A stretch of DNA of 36,963 nucleotides, taken from assembly GCA_902781185.1 (NCBI GenBank), contig CACZII010000002.1, forward strand, positions 1-36,963, written 5' to 3'. This document shows, in pieces, positions 16,001-23,625 of the stretch (positions within the stretch are counted from its first letter, which is position 1; each line of letters starts with the position of its first letter). The stretch is from Fibrobacter succinogenes. Lineage in GTDB: Bacteria; Fibrobacterota; Fibrobacteria; Fibrobacterales; Fibrobacteraceae. The notes under the pieces were generated by a model. The model did no database searches and was not told the DNA's origin. It saw nothing but the letters and a program-made list of their open reading frames with translations. Made by a program: the position numbers and the translations under genes.

Positions 16001-18811
16001 CTGCGTATCAAGGTGGACGATGGTCCGGAACCGCCAACTGTGACCGGCTTTGCCATTTCGGTTAGAGAAAACGCCCCGGAGGATTCTGTTTTGGGAACGG
16101 TTACGGGTACTGATCCTGAGGGCGGTGCCATTACCTACTCGTTTATTAGTGGTAATAAGGCATATTTCGCCATTGATGCCGATGGTACGGTGAAGGTTCT
16201 CAAGGGCGTAGATTTCGAATCTCTGCCTGCTGGGGCAAATCCCTTTATCTATGTAGCCAAGGGCCTGGATACCGATTTGCTGTCTGATACTGCCCTGGTC
16301 ACCATCACCATTTTGGATATCAACGAAGGTCCCAAGGTCGACGACGCTACCATGACAGTGCCGGAAAATAAGCCTGTGGGTACTACGGTGGATACGCTTG
16401 AACTGGAAGATCCGGATACGAAGCCGGAGAACAGGCAGAATAAGTTTGAGGCTGTTGGCGGAGACACGGCGTTCTTCTCCATTGATTCTATCACAGGAGA
16501 AATTAAGACCAAGGCTGTATTCGATTACGAAGCTAAGACTTCTTATAGCTTGGTGGTACGGGTCTATGACCAGGACGGTAACGAGGATACGGCTACTGTC
16601 ACCATCAAGATTGCCGATGAGAAGGAAAATTCCAATATCGTAATCACGTATGCAGTAACGGAGAGTGGCGCCCAAGATTGGGATTACCCCACGGGTACCA
16701 TCTATACCAACGAGAGTACGGTGAATCTCCAGTGGACTGCCGATGGCAAGCAGATGCCCGACACCTTGCTTACGAACCTCCACGAAGGCCTGAACCTGAT
16801 TACCCTGACTTACACGGACCCCACCAAGAACAAGGGCGTTACCGAGACCATTGGTATTTACGTGAGCACCCGTACCCCCGAGGTGACGGTGACAACGTCC
16901 GCTAAGCCCACGACTGGTGCAAACATCTATACCCTGGTAGAGACGGTTGACGAGTCCGATACGTCGGTCTATGTGAACAAGAAGAATAACGACATCGTGA
17001 TTACGATTAAGGACCCCGTTATTGACGCAACCTATTCAGATTCCACTTGTAACTATGAAACCTACAGCTTTACGGTGAATACGGAACTGGATCCTGTGAC
17101 CATACCTTCCAGCACCTACGATGTGGTGAATAAGGTGACTGCTGCAGCACCAGTGCTTAACAGCAGTCCGGCTTCTGAGGTGACTTATTCTCAGTATAAC
17201 AATGACCAGGTCAAGGTCTCGTATACCGAAAAGGTTGCTGGTGTGGATGTGACTATCTCCTATGTGACCGACAAGGACGGCAACGTGGAAAAGATTCCCG
17301 TGATGGGCGTAAATGGAAAGATTGATTCCATCGAGGTCATTACGGTGTCTTACCAGGTGAACGTGGGTGGCAAGGTGGTGAATGTGTCTTATGTGGCCGA
17401 TGCCATTACGGGGCAGGCCTTGAAAACCACTACGGTCAACAATAATAACTCTGGCTCCAATAGTGCATCCAATTCCGGATCTAACGGCGGTGCGAATGGC
17501 GGTTCGAACTCCAGCTCCAACGGCGGCAGTGGTTCAAACAGCGGTACGGGCAATTCCGCTCCGGTGTACATGTACTCCCTGACCGATGGCGAAGTGCTCT
17601 ATACCGTGACCTATGACTTCAAGACCAAGGCCAAGGGCATGGGCGAGACTACGGTGCAGGTGAGCTATACGGTTGACCAGAAGGGCAATGTGACTAAGGA
17701 TAAGGATGGTAACGTTGGCTATGAAGTAAGCTACACCTACGTAAACGAGATGGGCAACTCTTCTACCCAGTCTGTCTATATCGTAGTTGACCTGATTCCG
17801 CCCAAGGTAAAGATTGAGACCCCGCACAACGACGACGTGCTCCATTCCAACATGGTGGAGGTGAAGTGGTGCGTTGATTTGGGCGATGGTCTCGGATGCC
17901 AGCCCCAGGACAGCCTTACGGTTGAAGGCCTGCAGCCTGGCCAGGTGAACGAGATTGTCCGCTTCTACCGCGACAAGGCCGGTAACGAGGCTTCCGATGT
18001 GGTCTATGTCATGGCTAAGAATACCAAGGACGTGGACATTTCTGTGGAAAAGCCCGTGACGGTCATTACCAAGGATGACGTGGAGAAGTATTATGCCAGC
18101 AAGGAACCTGAAAATGGCCAGACCTTCTCCATATCTATCTACAATCCCCAGACCCAAAAGGAAATCGAGACTCAGGTGGGTGGCAAGTTCAAGAATAAGC
18201 CTGCAGCCCATGACTCCGTCTATCCTAACTTGCCTGGCCACTTGGGCCCCACTCTCGGAATTCAGGCCAAGGTTCCTGTAATCAACTCTGTTGATGGCCT
18301 TGCCACTCTGGACGACCTGGTGGGTAGCGACGGGCTGATCCTCTTGGATGCCGTTGATGCCGTGGGCAGCAGGAAGGTTACTGTAGATGAGTACGTAAAG
18401 CATTGTAATGCTGATTTCAGGGCCGAACTGGGCAGCGATATCAGCAAGGCGAACCTCTACGATACCAAGATGATTGCAAAGATCTGGGTCTATACTTCGC
18501 TGGGACAGTTCGTGGATTACTTCAGCTTCACCCAGGAACTGAACGATCCGAGCTATGCTAGCGATGCTGGCGTACTGAATATGTACTTCGAAATGAAGCC
18601 CGACAAGAATGGTGACCTGCATACGGAAAACGGACGCCTGTACGCTACCGGTGCCTACGTCTACAAGACGGAAATCACCATGAAGAGCGAACTGCGCTGC
18701 GACCTGCCGCCCTTCGATGATGCCTCTAACGCTAATAAGATGGGGCAGAAGAAGAGGGTCAAGGAAGACCTGCTGAAGTCCTTCGGGTACAAGCGCCCCA
18801 CGTCTAAGTAG
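13076..18811 (+). CDS. Giant secreted cadherin-repeat adhesin-like protein
   Basis: A 1911-residue exported protein. ATG 13076 follows AGGAGA by six bases and gives a signal peptide (MWFLKKSLLGLALVVGAVCSSFA). Residues about 25-425 form a beta-rich N-terminal region (GGDLIVHVANVHIGGPF, FQGSFISTDTIEVKHSYNI). About 430-535 resembles a Calx-beta domain. Six cadherin-like repeats follow (about 540-1180), with calcium-type linkers such as VLDDNDRP, VIDVNEEP and ILDINEGP and the S.TG.I motif (INSTTGEITL). Then come Ig-like segments, a Gly/Ser/Asn linker (about 1453-1495), another Ig-like unit (IPPKVKIETPHNDDVLHS) and a C-terminal domain ending FGYKRPTSK. It is probably a calcium-stiffened surface or secreted adhesin. 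Base composition changes sharply near 15640. Confidence 0.85.
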   Translation: MWFLKKSLLGLALVVGAVCSSFAADVAPLYFEALGELTEVNKENHQAYWDSLMRYKLWGTTGFEIYAQGQQFHIEETVGYNGTGVGGDLIVHVANVHIGGPFTIGGDAYLGENGPGFYQMQFLKGPFRVDGNVTVNEWQQGNLNSDETKFEGDYCLGGNVATKSNIGNDNTIALWKTKITGNTYFGPSEYGNCPESVPKTIVGMEVPKLKVPAGTQWAPEINMNAGGDFYIHVPPKTSSNSGTFDKYISSISTGNPAHWNLFIVMPPGGRNTRIFLKDGFNFTNSASNAKIQVVYATDNSLFNESTGTWDLSRVSTFKFIKDSEYEGNLLFYTDKKIYWNSMDNPHFQGSFISTDTIEVKHSYNIAGQLIAKYLKFWPPFAGDFRYVPFDPPLIGLDVAVNAKLYEPNLPPPGSAATALNIQLDKTSKMPITFKYCYTFPAAEGGNAASGSLDAGVDDVDMTNHSADMPLCSQGNYKEGVIPAGSLKPADDINIWIVHDGEIENEESFQFKIYDLEGSVFKNNRTEYTIPMFITDIDGLPTNKPPVATGYTAVIHEHANVGTKVCTSDLSVCKVSASDPDDGDVLTYSFASNSNNVDGAFAINSTTGEITLAKKILNYDHIDTYPLSIIVTDGNGGSATVNVIVNVLDDNDRPTAQPLNVAIDENSPENTKVGQILYSDPENTPRNNMTFKIVNKNENKDTEAGLTEAFKIVNGIVFVNQEFVNKETKDLYQLSVLVCDDGKTRTSTMDTLCTTTAVNITINNVLEEPNASNITCSIKENTKTFVGSCKVSGTDSDGSAIKSFELRFDSDLFGVNKSTGAITVKQAPDYEASKQHKIYVNLKGSEGTKGVEVTINVIDVNEEPVVTVTDAHVMENSREATDVVAVIASDEEDGYNLDYKILSGSRGGVAVDTADLPFVIVTGENGGDDGIIRTRGNIDYESFADTTKSYYDITVQVCDKGTFDGTPKTPKCKVESLRIKVDDGPEPPTVTGFAISVRENAPEDSVLGTVTGTDPEGGAITYSFISGNKAYFAIDADGTVKVLKGVDFESLPAGANPFIYVAKGLDTDLLSDTALVTITILDINEGPKVDDATMTVPENKPVGTTVDTLELEDPDTKPENRQNKFEAVGGDTAFFSIDSITGEIKTKAVFDYEAKTSYSLVVRVYDQDGNEDTATVTIKIADEKENSNIVITYAVTESGAQDWDYPTGTIYTNESTVNLQWTADGKQMPDTLLTNLHEGLNLITLTYTDPTKNKGVTETIGIYVSTRTPEVTVTTSAKPTTGANIYTLVETVDESDTSVYVNKKNNDIVITIKDPVIDATYSDSTCNYETYSFTVNTELDPVTIPSSTYDVVNKVTAAAPVLNSSPASEVTYSQYNNDQVKVSYTEKVAGVDVTISYVTDKDGNVEKIPVMGVNGKIDSIEVITVSYQVNVGGKVVNVSYVADAITGQALKTTTVNNNNSGSNSASNSGSNGGANGGSNSSSNGGSGSNSGTGNSAPVYMYSLTDGEVLYTVTYDFKTKAKGMGETTVQVSYTVDQKGNVTKDKDGNVGYEVSYTYVNEMGNSSTQSVYIVVDLIPPKVKIETPHNDDVLHSNMVEVKWCVDLGDGLGCQPQDSLTVEGLQPGQVNEIVRFYRDKAGNEASDVVYVMAKNTKDVDISVEKPVTVITKDDVEKYYASKEPENGQTFSISIYNPQTQKEIETQVGGKFKNKPAAHDSVYPNLPGHLGPTLGIQAKVPVINSVDGLATLDDLVGSDGLILLDAVDAVGSRKVTVDEYVKHCNADFRAELGSDISKANLYDTKMIAKIWVYTSLGQFVDYFSFTQELNDPSYASDAGVLNMYFEMKPDKNGDLHTENGRLYATGAYVYKTEITMKSELRCDLPPFDDASNANKMGQKKRVKEDLLKSFGYKRPTSK

Positions 18812-18830
18812 TGGTTGGATTTGAAAAGTA

Positions 18831-18858
18831 AAAAAGCCCGGCTTTGCCGGGCTTTTTT
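18831..18858. terminator. Bidirectional terminator between convergent genes
   Basis: AAAAAGCCCGGC, a TTT loop and GCCGGGCTTTTTT make a symmetrical hairpin with T-tracts in both directions. It lies between the ends of the cadherin gene (plus) and the TSP3 protein gene (minus) and can serve both. Confidence 0.9.
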
Positions 18859-18869
18859 ATGTCTGCGAT

Positions 18870-20912
18870 TTACTGTTTGTCTTCTTCGTATTTCACGTCG
18901 ACAGCGACAAGCTTAATGTCGCCGCCTTTGGGCGTGAGTGTTATTTGCTTGGAATCGAAACCCTTGCCTTCCATGTATTTCATGATGGCGTCGATTTTTC
19001 CTTCGGGTCCGATAACTTCAAGGTTAAACTTGTGCCTGCGCATAAGCTCGATGGCGTCGTTCAGGGCTGTATAGCTAGAGGCAATAAGCCTGTCGGAATT
19101 CTTGAAGAACCTGATTTCTTTAGCGATGGCGTCTAGGCTTTGCTTGCTGCTGCGGGCGCAGCCATTTTCATCGACGCGGACCTTGGGAAGCGTTGTTGGG
19201 CATTTGTCCAGATGGTCAGGCACTCCGTCGAAATCGGAATCCATGATGCATCCTGTTGAATCTACCACTGCGCCTATCGGGGTTTTGGGGCACTGGTCGA
19301 TGGCGTCGGGTACGCCGTCCTTGTCTGTATCTAGCGGGCATCCGTTCTTGTCGACGGGATAATCTTTTGGCGTTTCGGCACAGTTGTCGTGCAGGTCGGA
19401 AATGCCGTCGCCGTCAGAGTCTATGGGGCATCCTTCCTTATTGACGTTCTCTCCGAGTTCTGTGCCTGGGCAGCTGTCTACTTCGTCGGGGATTCCGTCG
19501 CGGTCCTCGTCTAGGGGGCATCCGAAGGGGTTGACTTTCCAGCCTTCGGGCGTTCCCGGGCAGGCGTCATTCTCGTTCATGACACCGTCATGGTCTTCGT
19601 CCAGAGGGCATCCCTTGGCGTCTACGGGGTCGTCCTTGCGTGTGGCGGGGCACTGGTCGGCATTGTCATCGATGCCATCACCATCGGTGTCCAGCTTGCA
19701 GCCGACCGCATCTACGGCCATGCCTTCAGGGGTGTTCGCGCAGGTGTCCTTGTAGTCGGGGACTCCGTCTTTGTCTTGGTCCAGGGGGCATCCCAGAAAA
19801 TCCACCTTTACGCCCAGAGGGGTGCCTGGGCAGTCATCCACGATGTTCAGCACACCGTCCTGGTCTTCGTCCACGGGGCAACCACGGTTGTTCACCACCA
19901 TCCCGAGGGCAGAACCGGGGCACATGTCCAAGCGGTCGGGGACTCCGTCGCGGTCGGAATCTTTCCAGCTGAAGTCGATAGCCTTGCTGATGCCGAGAGT
20001 CATGGAAATCTTGGGACTTCCGGAAACGTCATAAGCAATCTTTTTACCGTTGTTGTCACGATGGACCTGGTGGCCGTTACTCAGCTTCGCTCCTCTGAAG
20101 TAGTCCAAACCGATATCCACGCCGAGCAGTAGGTTGAAATTCTGGGGTAGGTGCAACTTTAGCGCTGGCGAAAAGCGCAGCGCATCGTTCATTATGTGGT
20201 CGCTGATTCTGGTCTTTGTAATTTTTGTCTCGCCCGATATCTCGAGGATGACGGAAATTAGTTTGTATGGAAAGATGTTGAAGCCAGACCCCCACATCAC
20301 GTATTCGGTGCTGAAGTTCCCGAAGTAGTTGTTCCATTGCACAAGGTTCAGGTCTAACGTCAAGAAAAGCGTGGTGGCAAAGGACCATTCGCCGTAGGTG
20401 TAGGCGTGGGTCTCTCCGTCTTTGATGTTCCAGATGCGTCTGGGGCGGAACCCTGCATCTTTGGTGCCTGTAGGGGCGAACAACTCAAGCGAGATTGCGG
20501 GCCTTATGGGAAAGTCGGTAGGGTAGGAAGCCTTGCCGTATATCTGCATGTCGCCAAGGCCGGTAGTCTTGTATTCGGTATCCGTCACACGGCCGTCGTA
20601 GTAGATGGGCTGGTACACGCCAAATTCGAAGAAGTCCAGGGGGGCGTATGAGGCCTGGATGGCTCCGCCAGCCGAGGGAATGTTACTCGGGACTTTGTGC
20701 TTTTCACCGGTGGTGACGTCGTCGAAGCCGTCTATAGCCATGGGGGAGCCGTCACTTAGGGTTTCGTAGTTCCCGGAAAAGAAGAAAAACCCCTGACTTA
20801 GGGTGGTGGACGAGGGTACTCTGAAGCCGTCTGCGTTACGGACAGCTCCGGTGTGCGAAGTTGCGTAAGTCGTTGCTAGACAAAGAGTTACGAACAGTTT
20901 TTTGACGTCCAT
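18870..20912 (-). CDS. Outer-membrane beta-barrel protein with nine TSP3 repeats and an OmpA-like end
   Basis: A 680-residue protein from ATG 20912, which starts a good signal peptide (MDVKKLFVTLCLATTYATS). A TTG at 20939 is a weaker alternative. Residues about 25-310 alternate hydrophobic and polar strands rich in Tyr, Phe and Trp, as in a beta-barrel. Nine thrombospondin type 3 calcium repeats follow (about 314-580), each with D.D.DG..D and a CP.TP-like segment (DSDRDGVPD, DEDQDGVLN, DQDKDGVPD and so on). The C-terminus (about 590-676) resembles an OmpA domain (IRFFKNSDRLIASSYTALND), but the GHTD-like segment reads VIGPEGK and the N..LS..RA motif is missing, so normal peptidoglycan binding is doubtful. 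It probably acts as an outer-membrane structural or adhesion protein. Confidence 0.82.
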   Translation of the reverse strand: MDVKKLFVTLCLATTYATSHTGAVRNADGFRVPSSTTLSQGFFFFSGNYETLSDGSPMAIDGFDDVTTGEKHKVPSNIPSAGGAIQASYAPLDFFEFGVYQPIYYDGRVTDTEYKTTGLGDMQIYGKASYPTDFPIRPAISLELFAPTGTKDAGFRPRRIWNIKDGETHAYTYGEWSFATTLFLTLDLNLVQWNNYFGNFSTEYVMWGSGFNIFPYKLISVILEISGETKITKTRISDHIMNDALRFSPALKLHLPQNFNLLLGVDIGLDYFRGAKLSNGHQVHRDNNGKKIAYDVSGSPKISMTLGISKAIDFSWKDSDRDGVPDRLDMCPGSALGMVVNNRGCPVDEDQDGVLNIVDDCPGTPLGVKVDFLGCPLDQDKDGVPDYKDTCANTPEGMAVDAVGCKLDTDGDGIDDNADQCPATRKDDPVDAKGCPLDEDHDGVMNENDACPGTPEGWKVNPFGCPLDEDRDGIPDEVDSCPGTELGENVNKEGCPIDSDGDGISDLHDNCAETPKDYPVDKNGCPLDTDKDGVPDAIDQCPKTPIGAVVDSTGCIMDSDFDGVPDHLDKCPTTLPKVRVDENGCARSSKQSLDAIAKEIRFFKNSDRLIASSYTALNDAIELMRRHKFNLEVIGPEGKIDAIMKYMEGKGFDSKQITLTPKGGDIKLVAVDVKYEEDKQ

Positions 20913-20961
20913 CGCAAAAAATTTAATTTTTTTTCGCAAAGGTATTGACTTTTTAAAGTTT
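20913..20961. promoter_or_regulatory. Divergent AT-rich region between the TSP3 protein and small membrane protein genes
   Basis: Both promoters should lie near here. Plus-strand TTGACT (20945-20950) overlaps the palindrome ACTTT-TT-AAAGT, and a perfect palindrome ATGTATACAT covers 20962-20971 at the predicted start of the plus gene. If TATACA (20965-20970) is a -10 box, the spacer is only 14 bases and the small gene would have to start at GTG 20980 instead of ATG 20962. I cannot decide. Confidence 0.35.
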
Positions 20962-21138
20962 ATGTATACATTTCCACTCGTGGAACGAAACCGACAGCCC
21001 CAATCAGACCTGCCTGTATGGCACCGGAAGGCCCAAAAGGCCTATCGTGTCAACAGGGTAATCATCGTGCTCCAGATAGTGGCGTCATTTGTGATGTGCG
21101 GGGTTATTTTGATTGGAGTCGGCCGTGTACTGCAATAA
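20962..21138 (+). CDS. Small single-pass membrane protein (58 residues)
   Basis: A polar, basic N-terminal part (ERNRQPQSDLPVWHRKAQKAYRVNR) is followed by one hydrophobic helix (VIIVLQIVASFVMCGVILIGVG), so a cytosolic N-terminus with a C-terminal membrane anchor is likely. The start is uncertain: ATG 20962 has no clear ribosome binding site, and GTG 20980 is in frame. It lies ten bases before the acidic-protein gene and is the first gene of a three-gene unit ending in the lytic transglycosylase. The family is not recognised. Confidence 0.55.
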   Translation: MYTFPLVERNRQPQSDLPVWHRKAQKAYRVNRVIIVLQIVASFVMCGVILIGVGRVLQ

Positions 21139-21148
21139 GGAGAATTCT

Positions 21149-21352
21149 ATGTCGAACTTTGTGTACCATTGTGGCCGTAGGCCTAAGAGTGATTCTTTCG
21201 ATAATTCACTGCCTTTTCCTAACGAGGAAATTGAGGATGAAATCGAGGAGGAGGAAGAAGAACTGGACGAAGAAGTGGACTTTGACCAGCCCTCCTTTAA
21301 GCGTGACCAGATCTGGTCTGATTACGCCGAGGATTTGGACTACGACCAGTGA
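21149..21352 (+). CDS. Small, strongly acidic protein (67 residues)
   Basis: ATG 21149 follows AAGGAG by six bases. The product starts MSNFVYHCGRRPKSDSFDN and then has a nearly pure Glu/Asp run (about residues 27-45), ending SDYAEDLDYDQ. No signal peptide or membrane helix is visible, so it is probably cytosolic and partly disordered. Its TGA overlaps the GTG start of the lytic transglycosylase gene (GTGA), implying coupled translation. The function is not known. Confidence 0.7.
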   Translation: MSNFVYHCGRRPKSDSFDNSLPFPNEEIEDEIEEEEEELDEEVDFDQPSFKRDQIWSDYAEDLDYDQ

Positions 21353-23526
21353 TATGCCTTTCTAGGCATATCGCTTTTCTAGGAACTTTTCTTTCTGCAA
21401 TAGTTCTTGCCGCCTGCGCAGGGCAGGCTCCAGTCGCAAATGATGTTCCTTCGGGTGCCCCTCAGGGGAAACCCGATTCTCTTGTATATTCCGGAGTGGG
21501 CGAGGAGTCCTTCGCCCAGGTGGCCCTCAGAGAAAAGATTCACGATTCCCTGGCGGTTCGTCCTTCTTGGACTTATTACCAGTATGCCTTGGAGGCCATG
21601 GATAACCAGGAATGGTTGTTGGCTAGGCACTATCTGGATGAATCTCTGCGGCAGCTCATTGCCGAAAAGCACGACACACTCTACCACAATGTTCCGGATT
21701 CCTTAGATCAGCAGTATCGCTCGAAGATGCCGCTGCGCATTGTAGATGCCTTGGACGAGGTTTACCCGAATATCGCGGAGATTGGCGTAGATGCTGAGGT
21801 CTTTGAACAGAACGAGGTTTCTATCGAAGGGGTGGATGCCCTGGATGAAAGCGCTGCCGATAGCGCCTCGCTGCAGGTTATCGAAAATTTCTTGGACACT
21901 ATAGATGTGGCTCAGTTCACGTTGCCCGTGGTGTTTAACGAACGCGTGATGCAAGAAATCTTCTACATGTCTGGCGGAGCGCGGTCGTTTACCGAAGGTT
22001 CCCTCAATCGCAAAACTGCTTACGATTCGTTAGTTTATTCAAAATTGGATGAGATGAACATGCCCAAGGACCTAATATACTTGGCCCTTGTGGAGTCGGG
22101 TTTCAAGCTGAAGGCCTACAGCCGCGCCAAAGCCTCGGGTATGTGGCAGTTCATTCCGGAGACCGGCAAGCGTTACGGACTTACGGTGGACTACTGGGTG
22201 GACATGCGTCGTAATCCCGAGATGGCGACAACGGCAGCACTGAAGTACTTGTCCCGCTTGTACAACGAGTTTAATGACTGGCTGTTGGCCATGGCTGCCT
22301 ACAACTGCGGCGAAGGCCGTGTGCGTCGCTTGGTTAAGGAGAAGATGGCCGATTCTACCTGGGATACCACGCAGGTGGTGACGTACTGGGATTTGGAATT
22401 GCCCAAGGAGACCATGCGCTATGTGCCGAGAATCCTTGCCGCCATGGTTATCGGGCATTATCCTGAACATTATGACATGAAGATCAATCGGCAGTACAGG
22501 CCTGATTTTGATACGGTGACGGTGTTTGATTCTTTCCCCTTGGAAGAGGTGGCCAAGGTCTTGAAAGTTCCTGAAGATACCCTGCGCAGCCTGAACATGG
22601 AACTGGTAAAGTGGTGTACGCCGCCTAACAGGGATTCTTACCTGCTGCGCCTGCCTGTGGGAACCCGCAGTGCTTTTGTAGACGGTTATGACAAGATGGA
22701 GAAGAACAACTTTTCCAGCTGGCACCACCACAAGGTCAAGCGTGGTGAAAGCCTGGGCGTAATTTCTCGCCAGTACGGCATTTCGGTGAAGGAACTGCAG
22801 CAGGCCAACGACATGAAGGGGACCCGCATCCGTGCGGGACAGACCCTGCTGATTCCCATCACGGTGACGCCCAAGAAGTCTTCGGGCAAGAAACCTGTGA
22901 AGGTCAAGACCTACGTGGCCAAGCTGGGCGACAACGTGGCCTCTGTGGCCCGCCTCTTTGGTGTGTCTCAGGAGAGCCTGCGGGTGTGGAATTCCATGAA
23001 AGAAGACCACGTGGTAAAGCCTGGCGATACCCTGTTCGTGTCTAAGCCAGAACTGAAGCCCGTGGTGCCCCAGACGGTGGCTACTCCTAAGCTTGCAACG
23101 GGTGAACGCTATGTTGTGGGTGAGGGCGATACCTATGCCGAAATCGCCAAGAAGTTCGGTGTACCTGTGGTGATGCTCCTGGAAGCCAATGGCGGGTTCC
23201 AGCGTCGCCTTTCTGTAGGGGATTCTATCGTGATCCCCGAATTTACTCAGTCCGTGCAGAAGGTTTCTGCAAAGCCCAAGACCGCTGAAAAGCCTGCCGA
23301 CAAGCCCGCGGCAAAGGCGGGTAAGGTCAAGCCCGCTGATAAGCAAGAAAAGCCGGCGGCAAAGTCGGAAAAAACCGCTGGCGAGAAGGTGCATGTGGTC
23401 AAGAAGGGGGAGGGACTTTGGGACATTTCCCGCCAGTACGGCGTGACCATCGAGGACATTGTTCGCTGGAACGACCTCAAGGACACCAAAATTCGGATTG
23501 GGGACAAGCTCATTATCCGAAAATAA
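21349..23526 (+). CDS. mltD: MltD-like membrane-bound lytic transglycosylase with four LysM domains
   Basis: A 725-residue lipoprotein that cleaves peptidoglycan glycan strands to 1,6-anhydro ends. The GTG start at 21349 overlaps the upstream stop and is the only start giving the lipoprotein signal (IAFLGTFLSAIVLAAC, C23). The catalytic SLT domain (about 195-345) has E249 in ALVESGFKLKAYSRAKASG, then MWQFIPETGKRYGL and AYNCGEGRV. LysM domains occupy about 460-503, 521-564, 587-630 and 681-724, with an Ala/Lys/Pro linker (about 637-680) before the last. E. coli MltD has two LysM domains, so this one has extra wall-binding units. The N-terminal 120-190 region is acidic. Peptidoglycan remodelling in the periplasm is the expected role. 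Confidence 0.93.
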   Translation: MICLSRHIAFLGTFLSAIVLAACAGQAPVANDVPSGAPQGKPDSLVYSGVGEESFAQVALREKIHDSLAVRPSWTYYQYALEAMDNQEWLLARHYLDESLRQLIAEKHDTLYHNVPDSLDQQYRSKMPLRIVDALDEVYPNIAEIGVDAEVFEQNEVSIEGVDALDESAADSASLQVIENFLDTIDVAQFTLPVVFNERVMQEIFYMSGGARSFTEGSLNRKTAYDSLVYSKLDEMNMPKDLIYLALVESGFKLKAYSRAKASGMWQFIPETGKRYGLTVDYWVDMRRNPEMATTAALKYLSRLYNEFNDWLLAMAAYNCGEGRVRRLVKEKMADSTWDTTQVVTYWDLELPKETMRYVPRILAAMVIGHYPEHYDMKINRQYRPDFDTVTVFDSFPLEEVAKVLKVPEDTLRSLNMELVKWCTPPNRDSYLLRLPVGTRSAFVDGYDKMEKNNFSSWHHHKVKRGESLGVISRQYGISVKELQQANDMKGTRIRAGQTLLIPITVTPKKSSGKKPVKVKTYVAKLGDNVASVARLFGVSQESLRVWNSMKEDHVVKPGDTLFVSKPELKPVVPQTVATPKLATGERYVVGEGDTYAEIAKKFGVPVVMLLEANGGFQRRLSVGDSIVIPEFTQSVQKVSAKPKTAEKPADKPAAKAGKVKPADKQEKPAAKSEKTAGEKVHVVKKGEGLWDISRQYGVTIEDIVRWNDLKDTKIRIGDKLIIRK

Positions 23527-23554
23527 CGCAAAAAATCGCTTTTTTTTGAAAAAA

Positions 23555-23583
23555 TTGTGAAATTTGCTGAAAAAAAGTGTAAT
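23555..23583 (+). promoter_or_regulatory. Predicted promoter of the ankyrin lipoprotein gene
   Basis: TTGTGA (23555-23560) and TGTAAT (23578-23583) are separated by 17 bases and lie 42 bases before the start codon. The gap after mltD also has a T-run at 23520-23527 region, without a convincing hairpin. Confidence 0.5.
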
Positions 23584-23625
23584 TTTAGAAGCGTAAATCG
23601 AAAAACTATCACGGGAGCCCCGAAA

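Noticed and set aside
19200-19980. Tandem repeat-like DNA that could suggest a CRISPR or satellite array
   Set aside because: The periodicity comes from nine TSP3 repeats in one continuous reading frame; units vary in sequence and there are no constant direct repeats with unique spacers.
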